Position numbers and translations under genes: made by a program. DNA of 64,000 bases, from the NCBI GenBank assembly GCA_017163975.1, contig JAFFSR010000353.1, positions 1,678,501 through 1,742,500 of the forward strand, given 5' to 3'. The stretch is from Anastatus disparis. Taxonomy: Eukaryota; Arthropoda; Insecta; Hymenoptera; Eupelmidae. Shown here one piece after another: positions 21,733-31,960 of this stretch. Under the pieces are notes generated by a model. The model was given only the letters and a program-made list of their open reading frames with translations, made no database searches and had not been told where the DNA came from. Within the stretch, counting starts at the first letter, position 1, and each line of letters starts with the position of its first letter.

Positions 21733-22188
21733 AATTGATTTAATTTATTTGTTCAACAAAAATTGTACTTCACACGCAAAAAAAAAATTTTTTATAACAT
21801 TTTTAATTGAATTTTTACTTTATCTCTCTTTTCTTTCTTTACCAAGTGCCGAGTCACCAGTTTTTGAATATTACACTAAAATTTATCTAACGTATTTCTC
21901 AAAAATAAAATCTTCATCTTTAGCATTATTACAAAAATTGTTCTTATTAACCCAAAAGTTTATTTAACTTATGCCGATATATTCATTTTTACAATTTTCT
22001 TTTTCTTTAAAAAAAAATTTTTTTTTTTTTTATACATATTTAAATACATTTCATTTTTATTCACACAAAAGGGAAGGCAAAGAAATTCTTACTTTGTTTT
22101 TCATCTCTTCTCTCTCTTTTTTTGTTTCATGGACTGATACATCAGTTTTTACTTCATTGTTCATCCTTGCATTCTCTTTTCTTTTGTT
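21733..22188. other. Leader segment with T-rich tracts and primer-site-like motifs
   Basis: Non-coding. Two degenerate versions of the primer-site sequence occur: GTGCCGAGTCACCAGTTTTT (near 21846-21866) and ACTGATACATCAGTTTTT (near 22133-22150), both resembling CAGCCGATGCACCAGTTTTT at 22191-22210. Confidence 0.45.
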
Positions 22189-22206
22189 TTCCCAGCCGAT
22201 GCACCA
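22189..22206 (-). other. Primer binding site, tRNA-Gly type
   Basis: The element strand reads TGGTGCATCGGCTGGGAA. It is complementary, with one mismatch, to the 3' end of a tRNA-Gly(GCC)-type acceptor and T stem ending in CCA. It starts 28 nt after the 5' LTR end, farther than the usual few bases. Confidence 0.7.
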
Positions 22207-22234
22207 GTTTTTAACTTATTATTAACTAAACATA

Positions 22235-23049
22235 TGTTACGTTCAGCATATAAGTCAAACAATTTTTGTAATGGATGACTGTATTTCAGCTATCCATCGA
22301 CTTCCGTTTGACTAACGCGCGAGTGCTACGTCTCCGGGGTTGGAAGTCTAAAAAAAAAGATGCAGCAAGGATAGGTAGAACAATAAAAAAAAACCCATGT
22401 CATTGCCAAAATTTTATCAATTTATTTCTTTTTCCCTCTTCAATTTACCTAAGAAGCCTTGCTTCGTACATAGTTAATTAATTTTTTTTTATTATTATAT
22501 TTGTTTCACTTCGTGGCAAACCGTGTTACCCCATACCAAGTTTTCTTTTTCTTTTCTTTGCATTTCCTTTCTGAACTTTTCTTTTTCTAATTTAAATTTT
22601 AATTTTCAACAATTCGTGACGCTCAACATTTACTCAGCGAATTAGCAATAGAATCAACGCGTTCCCGAGACATGTTTTTCTCTCTCTCTTTTTTTTTGAA
22701 ATTTACAATTAACCAATATTGAAAGACTCTCTACCTTGTTCTTTTTTTTTCTTGTTCTGGTGTGTAGATCTCCGCTTCCCCACACTTCCACCTTGTTCTC
22801 TGGCTGATATCTTTAACAGTTGACTAGTTTAGTTGACTGTTGACTGGTATAGTTGACTGTTGACTGATGTAGTTGACTGTTGACTTATAATGAAGGGCGG
22901 TGGCTGGTTGCTGCAGGTTCCGGTGACGTGTCGGCTGCTCGGCTGATTTGACGTGGTCATCAAGAAGTTGGTCGGGAAAAAGAGGGGGTTTTTAATTAAA
23001 ATAAAATTTTTGTTCTAACATTTATTGGTAATGAACTCGGTTCATTACA
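22235..23049 (-). repeat. 5' LTR, 815 bp, lacking most of U3
   Basis: It matches 3' LTR positions 9375-10126 and about 11074-11138 almost base for base, but the ~945 bp between (tandem units and TATA box) are missing. The outer terminus TGTAATGAACCGAGTTCATT is intact. The promoter of this copy therefore appears deleted, unless the promoter lies elsewhere. Confidence 0.85.
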
Positions 23050-23117
23050 ATTCCATGAATTTTAAGATAAGTTATGATTGTACTTAATAAGTAGTTTTTA
23101 TCACTTCTACTTAGACC

Positions 23118-23118
<1 letters not shown>

Positions 23119-23161
<43 letters not shown>
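23119..23161. repeat. (TA)n microsatellite
   Basis: Pure TA dinucleotides within the Helitron helicase remnant. Confidence 0.9.
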
Positions 23162-23164
<3 letters not shown>

Positions 23165-23914
23165 TTTCAGTGCAGTTTGTATTTAATGATTTTTTTACTG
23201 TATTAAAAATAGCCGTTTGACCATTTGTTAGACTATCAATAATTGACCAAATATTATTAACATTATTTTCTGTACTATATTCAATTTCGTTATTTCCAAT
23301 ATAGTATTCTAAAGTAGGTAAATCAAAGTCACTTAATTGGAATCCATTATTAGTTCAAATATCATTAATTATGGTTAATGCATATTCTTTACCCTTTTGT
23401 TGATTTATTTTTGGGGATATGATAAAAATAGATTTTATATTTTTCATATCATTCCCGAACATTAATTGGATTGTGAAATGTACAAATGTAACTAAATAAT
23501 TGACAAAGAGCTTTTGGTAATCGAGATTTACATGATTCTTCTGAACATTAATCCCATTCATCATCTATTTCAACTAAATTTCTTGCTTTTGCTTCTTTTA
23601 AGAATTTTAGGTATGTAATTTTATCAAAAGTTTTCAAGCTTTTAAAAGATGTTGCAGCTTTAACGTAAAGCATAAGTAATCTTAAAAAAAATCTTTCTCT
23701 TTGTTTTGGATTAACTGAGTACATTCTGGTTAGAATAGGTTTCATAGTTTTTATTCTTTTCGTCCATGTTTTATGTATTCGATTAAAAACATAATGTTGC
23801 GCTATATCAGAATAAAAGTAATTACGTGTCTCTGGGTCACTTTTATCAAGTCCAAACTACGCTGTTAGTGTTATATTTACATTTTTCTTATCAATTTCGT
23901 GTTCGGATCCTTCT

Positions 23915-24072
23915 TTAACCTTTAGGGGACGGGAAAACCACTATAGTGGCTCTACCATGGATAGACACTTTACATTTGAGTATTTCCCAATATTAGAGAT
24001 ACATATTATGTGTTTTTTATAAAAAATACTGAGAAATTGAAAACTCCAAATTCCCCGTCCTCTAAAGGTTAA
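23915..24072. mobile_element. piggyBac-like MITE, TTAA target
   Basis: 158 bp with ends TTAACCTTTAGGGGACGGG and CCCGTCCTCTAAAGGTTAA. It splits the Helitron Rep reading frame, which continues on both sides once the insert is mentally skipped. This dates it after the Helitron. A 60-bp relative is at 38163-38222. Confidence 0.85.
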
Positions 24073-25159
24073 AATACACATATTGTTCATTTTCATTATA
24101 AACGGCTAATCTATAAATTGTATGTGAAAGTTCACTAATATTATATTCCAATATGCGATGAATAGCTTCTGGTGGGCAAACGTGTCTTATCTTTATATAT
24201 TGTTTAATTTCATCATAAAACATATCCAAATCATTCGTTTCATCCGTTTCATCATTAGTATTACTTTCAGTATTTATTCCACTTGCTTTCATTTCGATAA
24301 ATGCACAATCATGTCCTTTGAAGCAGAATTTAAATAAGTATTTTATAACTTCTATTGTTGAACATGATTCAATATTAATATGACAGTTAAACTTTAGTAA
24401 TAAATACGGGTTATAAGAAACAACAAATGTATTGTCTGCCCATTTGTTTTTTGTGTATAATATCTTATTTTTATCATTTCTCCTTTGATAAATAGGATAA
24501 CTATTTGACATTATTGTAGTTTCATTAAATCATGTCGTAAAATTTTTCTTACACTTTCCTGATTCTTCATCCATACAAGGTGAGTTTTTATTCTGATCTC
24601 TACAAGGGCCATGGATCATAAGTTGTTTAACTATTTTATACAATCTGGGATTCTCATTTTTATTTGAAATCCCAGTGACTATAAATTTATCAACGTCATC
24701 ACTATTGTAAATTTTATCATCTCTACTTAAAAATATTAGCACAAATGCATGTGGTATTTCTCTCTTTTGAAATTCTACTACGTATGAATATACAATTCAT
24801 TTTCCCAAAATATGTTTTTTAGTAATTCGCTCTGTTAATATTTTTATTTTTTAATATGATATTTTAACAACAATATCTTTTCTATCTATTACTTCTTCAC
24901 TTTGTCCTATATTATTTGTGATTTCTTCCCATTTCAGATTGCATGTCAAAGTAATAAAAAAATCTGGTTTTTCAATTCTTTGTAATGATCTAATATCATG
25001 GAATCAAGAAAATTTTGATATAAGGAACGCGGACTTCTTGTAAAAGTTGATAGTAATATAAAACATTTTTGCAATTTTTAAACTATCATTAATTTTATTT
25101 TTTACTTATTTTTTAAGAAATCCAGTACGCCTTGATAAAGCTCTGTTCTTAAAGAATCT

Positions 25160-26640
25160 TGATTTTTCTTTATAAAATATAATCTTGAATTTTTGCTTTA
25201 AGTATCACACTCTGCGGGATCCCATCCTCGCCACAAGCCTGTGATGAAAAATGCGAAATCGCAAGGATTACATCATTAATATTAATTTGCTTAAAGACAA
25301 AACCACTTTCACTACACTCAGAAAGAATCCTTTTACGTTCCGCAGTATCATCGTGTGGCGAGACTGACACCTCTGCAAAATGTGCATTAAGCTCATCTGG
25401 AGTGAATCCATTCAAGTCCCTTTGAGGTCCGGACAGAAGTCCCAGGTCTTTTAACTCCTTCCAAACATTACCTCTAGCAAGAGCATCGAACAGTCTATTA
25501 TGATGATAATTTGTTTTAGCTTGTTCCGTCTGTTTGTCTATGGTTTTACGCAGTTGCGAAAATTCGGAGAGATATCACTCCTCCTTCGTATGTTTGAATC
25601 TACGATACGTGGCATCTTTCTTGTGCCGCATCGGCGACAACTCGTTATCTATCCAAGAAAATTTATCTTTACCGATTTCAAGTGTTTTTAGTGGTGTCAG
25701 ATTTTGTATTGCTGCCGTAAGGATGACACAGAGGCAGCTAAGTACAGATTCCGGGTCTACTGTACTAACTGTAAATGGCGTCCAATCACAGCCGGCCAAA
25801 CTCTGTACCAATAAGTTTGGACAGATATCTTTATAATTCCTATACTTAATTATTTTATTATCTTATTATTTTATTATTTTATTATTTTATTATTTTATTA
25901 TCTTAATTATTTTATTGTCTTGATATAACTACAAGAAATACATACATCAATTAAGTTGTGCTGACTGTGAAGATTCGCCGGTAAGTTGCGTACGTCAAGT
26001 ACTGTATCATTATCGTCAACAAGAATCAGGTTAATCCACGTGTGAGACGTTGGAGTGTGATGCATGGCACCGTGCTGATCCAACTGTAACGAAAGCTCAG
26101 CCGACGATTTATTAATAAATTTGGCATCACTGCTCTTGCACAGAAGATCGGCATTCAGGTCTCCCATTATAATTTTATGATAGTATTCAGAGGCAAAATT
26201 TCTTAAGTTATCCAAAAAATCGGTATTTCTCAAAAGGAAATTACAGGAGGTCGATAAATAACAGAAACCAAAACGGCTTCGGAGCTGCCCAATTGCACGG
26301 AACAAAAAATATACTCAGGTATCCCCGGTTTACCTTCACTATGATTAGTTTGAGTATCCGAAATAGCCAAAATAGTGCACTTTAAAGTGTCTTTAATATA
26401 CAAAGCAACTCCTCCACTACACAAGTTTCTATCCTGTCTGAATACTTTATACCCCTTGACCCGATAGACGTTATCAGAAACAGGCAGACCCAGCCAGGTC
26501 TCAGACACTCCAAACATGTCGCAAGAAGGATCATCACTCAAAAACTCACGTACCTGCCCAATGTAAGCCCTCACCAAAGTCACACTCAGAAAGCACGCTT
26601 GCAGTTCACCCCTCCTCCCTGTACAACTCTCAGAGGAGGC
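25160..26640 (-). pseudogene. LINE ORF2 fragment: APE endonuclease and start of RT linker
   Basis: Minus-strand frames in order. 26230-26583 contains GVSETWLGLP and SGGVALYIKDTL. 25907-26305 contains the catalytic-type MGDLNADLL, then SHTWINLILVDD and HSQHNLIDV. 25575-25811 contains the post-endonuclease linker (FSWIDNELSPMRHKKDATYR), and 25170-25415 contains ISHFSSQACGEDGIPQSVIL, the segment just before RT. This is the apurinic-like endonuclease (EEP fold) of non-LTR retrotransposons, which nicks target DNA. Frameshifts separate the pieces and the RT itself is absent: the copy ends at about 25160 against the Helitron. Confidence 0.85.
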
Positions 26641-27049
26641 CCGGTGCAGTCATTGGGGAGAGGCCACACTCGACGTTACTCCATTATTTGTACTTAATAA
26701 TTGATTTTTCGACATATTTCTTTGATGTTTAGAGGCTTCATTATTATCACATATATTATTATTGCACTTAATATTCGATGAGTTTCGGAATTTTCATTTT
26801 TTACATTTACACCGTCTTCTAATTTCTTACTAACCGTCAATAAATTATCTAAATCATTTTCATTAAAAAAATTGTGAGCTCTCTCCCCTCTCCCTCCTCA
26901 CCAGAAATTTGCCATGTCTGTGCCAAACAAATTTAAAGCCTTCTTCTTTGGCATACTTTTTTATTTTTTTAAATTAACATATTTTTCTTTAGGCAAAAAT
27001 TCATTAATAAATATCAAGCCGTGGCGTTAGATGGCTGGATGACTGTCAA
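26641..27049. other. Inter-ORF segment of the LINE with an AT-rich block
   Basis: The first part resembles the LINE's ORF1-ORF2 junction. 26700-26880 is more AT-rich, with a minus-strand Asn/Lys/Glu-rich frame unlike the LINE, and may be a piece of the underlying Helitron or an insertion. Confidence 0.35.
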
Positions 27050-27890
27050 GGAGAGAGAAATTAAGATCCACTATCGGAAAATCTGTGAATTGTCGTTTAG
27101 CTTCAAACACCTTTTGCGCCAGGTCCTCCTCAGAAAGTCTAACCAGCAATGAGAACGGACCCCTCGGGCCGCCACTGATCCCACGATCTATAGACACCCC
27201 GTTCACATCATCATGTTTAGCGATTTTCTTAACTAAAAATTACATTTGTACGCTTGATTGTCGGGAGAATGATACCAAGAACGGCACAGGCGTAATCATC
27301 CGGCCCAACATTAGCTGCTGAACAGTTAAACTCGCCAGAGATTACCAATGTACCACTCCCAGAGCCACACTCCGTCTCAACTTTACGAGGTGTCTCATCA
27401 CTAATTACAGTATGAGTATATGGTGTTTGTGGCATTTCTACAAATTTAGATGTGTGTAATGTATGCTCATTCATTCCCGTGAAATCCGCGACGGCCTGCA
27501 CCACGCCAGCTACCCCGGTTGTAAGGTCGAAGAAACCCTTGTCCACTCCGTGAAACTCGTTAATAAGAAAAGTTTAAATATTATCAAATTTACAACTAAT
27601 TGTTTTATTGTACGTTTCAATTTGATTATTTAGAGCAGACAAGAAATTCCTTTCCGAAGTAACTATTATTCCCCTTAGTTTGCGATTTTCCTCTAACAGC
27701 TGCAACTGCTCAATTTCTAATTTTTTAATAAAAACATTCTGTGTTTCAATTTTGGACACAATATCCAGCAGGCCTTTGTCAAAATTTTTAACTTGGCTCT
27801 TGGAAGCCAAAAGCCGATCAAAAGAATTCAGTATTGCGTCAAGCCTGCTAGATAGTGCGCCCTCTAGAGCAGATACAGCTGCCAGCAATG
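27050..27890 (-). pseudogene. LINE ORF1 relic (coiled coil plus RNA-binding-like tail)
   Basis: 27574-27888 encodes a leucine-rich coiled coil (heptads through IVSKIETQNVFIKKLEIEQL). 27229-27546 in another frame is a Gly/Ser/Thr-rich segment. 27050-27230 carries PFSLLVRLSEEDLAQKVFEA, which resembles the C-terminal RNA-binding part of LINE ORF1 proteins. Position and strand match the ORF2 fragment just downstream. Confidence 0.55.
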
Positions 27891-29127
27891 AGCAAGAATC
27901 TAAGTCACCTCAGACTACATCAAAATTATTTTTCTTAAAATTATTACTATTATTATTATTTGGGGCAATGTTTTTTCATAAGATTCATTTGAACGTTTCA
28001 ATATTTCTTGTTTGTTTTTCAATTAATATTTTTTTCTATTTTCTGAAACTTTATCTTTATTATATTTATAATACGATTCGTCTTAAATGCGTCTATCATA
28101 GTTCTGATTTCGTTGATATGTTAAATTCTTATTTTCGTTTGAGGATTCTTAATTGTTTTTTATAAATTCATTTTGGTTAGAAATTTGACTTTTTTGTTGC
28201 AATATATTAATAATTTTTAATTTTTTAATTCCAACTTTTATAATTTTTTTTTAATTTCATCCCTATTGAAATTATTTTCAAGTTTCGTAATTACATTAAT
28301 GTTTTGAGAATTCATTTGATTTTCATGTTGCGTTATATTTAAATTTTTCAATTTTTCAATCGAAACTTTTATTAATTTTAATAATTCTAAAATTTTGTCT
28401 TTAGTTTGTTTATATTTTCTTTAATTACTGTTTTGGTAAATTTTGTGTAGATAAGTTTTTGGTTTATAATTTTTTGCCTCTAAACATTTTATGTTATCTA
28501 ATAGATGTAATGGTTGTAGTGCCAATTCTTTTAACTTTTTTTCTTCAAGATATTCAAAATTTATATTTTGAAAATTTAATTTCATCGTTGACAATTTCTT
28601 GTGATGTACAATTTGCTGATTTCTTGATATCGCTTGAGAATTGATATTATTATAACTGTTCTTTACTAATGGAACATGACAATTGAATTTGTTTCATACA
28701 TAGTTATCAAATGCCCACGCATTTTTCCGATGTCAAATTCTATTCCACAAAGACACAAATTATTAACGATTGATGTTGCAAACGCTATTGAAACAATGCC
28801 ACACTCAAAAGGATTAATCTGAAATTAAACTTTTTCAAAACACATTTGTAAGTTTTCACGAATTGGAAATAGTTTATTGATGTAAATTTTTCGTTTATCA
28901 TTTAATCTATTACTATTTAAATCATCATAAACATTCTTTGGTTGAATCCATTCTATGAAAATAATAAATTTATGTGTACTTCTAAATTGAAATTATTTAA
29001 TATAAAAATTTCAAATACTTCTGAAAAACTATGAAAAATCCTAAAATATAAATTTTAAATGTTATTTATATAGACACTTAAAAATTCTAACTGATAATTA
29101 CTCTTAAAATTTTAATAAATTACCACT

Positions 29128-29129
<2 letters not shown>
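27891..29129. other. AT-rich decayed sequence, possible Helitron N terminus
   Basis: No intact frame. Minus-strand fragments are Lys/Asn/Ile-rich, including a Cys-containing stretch (NLCLCGIEF, near 28735-28765). They could be the N-terminal region of the Helitron protein displaced by the LINE insertion, but I cannot show a family motif. Confidence 0.3.

Positions 29130-29166
<37 letters not shown>
29130..29166. repeat. (TA)n microsatellite
   Basis: Pure TA tract. Confidence 0.9.
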
Positions 29167-29169
<3 letters not shown>

Positions 29170-29399
29170 ATAAAAAAACATAAACATTATAAAAACCAAG
29201 TTCAATGTTCACCATTGAACATTATTCATTTGAAGTTTTGAACTTGAGTTTTTTTGTTAGTTTGTTCATTGTGTTTTGTTCATTTTTTTGTTCTTATATA
29301 AATATTTCTTCTAAAAACCATTTTTCATAAAATTTAATATTTATAGAATCAATTAATGATAAAACATCTGGCAAATCTTGTCTTCGCTGAAATTTCTTT

Positions 29400-29512
29400 C
29401 TGATTTTAATTTATACGAGCTTAATTTACATATATATATATAAATTTTCATATATTATATTAATCTGTATAAATTAGCTAATTTTAAAGTCGAAAAAATC
29501 AAATATAACGAG
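29400..29512. repeat. Dispersed repeat end, inverted relative to 57330-57425
   Basis: The stretch containing ATATTATATTAATCTGTATA and GAGCTTAATTTACATATATA is the reverse complement, with mismatches, of the sequence around 57340-57420. A shared element terminus in opposite orientations is the simplest reading. Confidence 0.6.
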
Positions 29513-29629
29513 CAAGTAAATGTAAGCTTGTTATTTGAACCAACGACGTCAGGAAACGCGAAGTAGTTGCGTACCAAAAGTCGGAAGATAATAATAATAC
29601 AATAAATAACAACACAAAAAAAATAAAGT

Positions 29630-30219
29630 AAGCCATTGAAAATGATAATAAATCGTATAATGAAATGTTTAACACGTCAAATTTTAAACAAAGGTTAGAA
29701 ACCGCTAAAAATTCATATATCAAAACAAAAACGAATAAAGATTTTACGGATTAGTTAATTAAATACAAAGATATACTAACATTTAATGAAACTGAGCTTG
29801 AAAAAATAACAAATGATTATAAATCATTAAATATATGCTCAATAATGTATAATAAACAAAATGAAGCAATTCAATGTCTCGAAATTATGATGAATACCAA
29901 GGCAATAAAATCTAAAGCTCTAATAGATACAGCGAGTGAAATCACCTGTAAATCAGAAAAATTTTATTTAAATAATTTAAAGATATTTGAAAATTGCCTA
30001 ACGATGCTATTGACAGGCAAAGTTGTAAAAAATGCCACAGGCACAAAGTCAGCAAGATTAACAAAACAAATATATGCCAATATAAAAATTAACAATTTAC
30101 AAACAAAAATAATATTTATAATAGTCCCACAAATAATTATACAATGTATAATCGGGTATGATACCCAGAAAACACTTAATATGCTTATTAATACGTGGTG
30201 CGAGAAACTAAATTTCTAA
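29630..30219 (+). pseudogene. Decayed retropepsin of an LTR retrotransposon
   Basis: The frame 29845-30219 has IKSKALIDTASEITCKS, where the catalytic DTGS/A motif reads DTAS, and the C-terminal QCIIGYDTQKTL in place of the usual ILG.D. Upstream (29630-29760) is an interrupted Lys/Asn-rich frame that may be the end of gag. The Gly loss at the active site predicts an inactive enzyme. Confidence 0.65.
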
Positions 30220-31207
30220 ATAAATAATAAAGATAATATGATATCATATAAAATAAAAACTATGAATAAAAATGAATACTCGACTCTGCACATAGAGATC
30301 GAAGAAATAAATGAAGTGAAAAACTTCAATAATAAAAATAATATGGCAGAAAAGTGGCCAGAAAAAAGAAAATTTAATCTCAAAGATTAAATAAATTAAA
30401 TAAAGAAAAAATGAAAAAGTTTATGATAAAAAATAAAAAATTATTTGAAAACAGCACGTATTAATTAAAAAGCATGAAAATAAATTCAAAACAATAAAAG
30501 ACAAATTATACCTAAATAATGTAAAATTAACAAGTAAATTAGACGTGTAAATTGGAAACTTACTAAATAAAAGCATGATTAAAAGATAAAAAATTCAACA
30601 CATAAATCGAGTAGTCTCAGTAAAGCAAAAAGAACTTAATACAGTAATACCCAAACGTTCATAGCTACATGAAAAGCTATTATGACGGTTCAAGAGAGGG
30701 TCAAATAAAGATTTACAACACTATAAATAAGACAAATGATATAAATAACTAATAGTAATAAGTAAAAACAAAAAACTAATCTGAAATAAAAAATTTATGA
30801 CACAAAAAACACCAAACAAAACATTATAAGAATCCGATAGAAAAAAGGTAAAAAACCAGACTGAATATCAAACTGAAAATAAAAATGCAAAATTTTTTGA
30901 AATTTCATAGATTATATATGATTAAATGCATTGTACGTAACGAAACAAAGAAAGGAATTTTCCGTTACATGAAGAAAAAAAGAAAGCAATAAATCATGAG
31001 TCGTTCATATCGATTATAAACCGAAATAAAATTTGGTCACACCCAGGTATACGCAAATGTAAACAAACGAGCGTGATACCTGTTAAACGCGAATGAAAGT
31101 AGCAAGCGAAAAACTATGTATTATATAAAATGCTACAAATAATATTAAAAAACATTGTAAAATTATACCGATAATTTAACTCCAAAAATTAGCTAATTAG
31201 TTAAAAA
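30220..31207 (+). pseudogene. Probable decayed pol downstream of the protease relic
   Basis: Extremely A-rich, with short Lys/Asn-rich frame pieces and many stops. No RT motif can be read. It is called only from its position after the retropepsin. Near 31020-31120 composition becomes GC-richer. Confidence 0.3.
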
Positions 31208-31882
31208 TTTTTTCTCTATCCCTTAGGCGAAACCACGCGGTTCCACCGAGCCTTTACACTAGAAAAAGTAGCACTTTTAGCTACAGTTGAAACGACTCAC
31301 GCGCCTCCTGTCGGCGCCTTTTGTGCCTTACGTTAAAATATCTCTCGAGGAGAAACATAGACTCGACCTAACCAAAACTGTTACTAAAACCCGAAGGCTC
31401 GTGTTTATAATTGTATTCTGTCTTTGTCTCTCTCATAACAAAAAAAAGACAGACGATATGTACGTTGCGTTTATAAATTAAAACGAATTGTATTCTAATA
31501 AAATATGATTCTAAACTTTAAAATCTTATACTATAAATAGTGTAATGTTATAAAAAGAGTACACACTCTTTTTTCTCATTTTAATTTATATAAAAAAATA
31601 AAAGAGGCTTGTGCGTGTGTTTTTATGTGTTTCTCTCTCTCTCCTTCTCGTTCATAAAAGAGGATTCTTGTGCGCGTGTTTTTCTTGTGTCTTTCTTTCT
31701 CTCGTGATTTAGGCTTGTGCATGTGTTATTCTTTGCTGCCGCCGCCAGCCAGTTCACGCTCGTTACACTCGCGTGACAAATACTGGGCGGCAGCAAAGAA
31801 CAACACATACACACGCTAAAACAAAAAAAAAGCAAATAATTATTAATTCATGTAACGTGGTATCGCCTAGGGATAAAGAAAA
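31208..31882. mobile_element. Small TIR element (~675 bp)
   Basis: Left end TTCTCTATCCCTTAGGCGAA (about 31210-31238); right end its near-complement CGCCTAGGGATAAAGAAAAG (about 31852-31882), about 27 bp of inverted repeat. Inside are CT/GT-rich tracts and a strong hairpin (about 31717-31812). No transposase is seen. The target duplication is unclear. Confidence 0.55.
31717..31812. other. Hairpin with ~23-bp stem
   Basis: GTGTTATTCTTTGCTGCCGC pairs with GGCGGCAGCAAAGAACAACAC across a ~45-nt loop. It lies inside the TIR element. Confidence 0.6.
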
Positions 31883-31888
31883 GCATTA

Positions 31889-31960
31889 TTTCTTACATGG
31901 AGATTAAATGAAACGCCCGCACGTACGTGCGGAAGTTTCATTTTATCTCCTTGTAAGAAA
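31889..31960. other. 72-bp hairpin
   Basis: The arms of ~33 bp read TTTCTTACATGGAGATTAAA on the left with a near-perfect complement on the right, meeting at a CGCACGT/ACGTGCG apex. It resembles a small foldback, or a pre-miRNA-sized stem. Confidence 0.65.

Larger units (their letters stand above)
9375..23049 (-). mobile_element. LTR retrotransposon (Ty3/gypsy, errantivirus-like Gag), no RT core seen
   Basis: A 13.7-kb element on the minus strand, bounded by TG...CA LTRs and a 4-bp ATTC duplication. In element order: 5' LTR 23049-22235, primer site 22206-22189, a ~2.2-kb leader containing a MITE, a leader ORF, gag, protease, a long ORF replacing RT/RNase H/integrase, a 2.8-kb A-rich tail, polypurine tract 11151-11139, and 3' LTR 11138-9375. 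Apart from one ~945-bp deletion, the two LTRs are almost identical by eye, so the insertion is recent. No YxDD, DDE or HHCC motif is found in the interior, so it should depend on another element for enzymes. It sits inside a Helitron. Confidence 0.9.
23050..25110 (-). pseudogene. Helitron Rep/Hel, N-terminal Rep part
   Basis: Minus-strand reading from about 25070: STFTRSPRSLYQNF (the FTGSPRY motif), then a KPDFFITLTCNLKW-type motif (~24950). The HUH motif follows (~24745-24775) but reads IPHAFVLIFL, so the second His is lost. Then comes VDKFIVTGI...MIHGPC (24530-24742), YPIYQRRN and YNPYLLLKFNCHINIE (24062-24511), and the tyrosine motif KYLFKFCFKGHD, whose second catalytic Tyr reads Phe. A MITE interrupts at 23915-24072. 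RMYSVNPKQRERFFLRLL (23548-23745) and a LP.LEYYIGN-type segment then lead towards the helicase. Walker A is not seen; a (TA)n tract and the LTR element lie where it should be. The rest is at 8220-9374. Confidence 0.85.
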
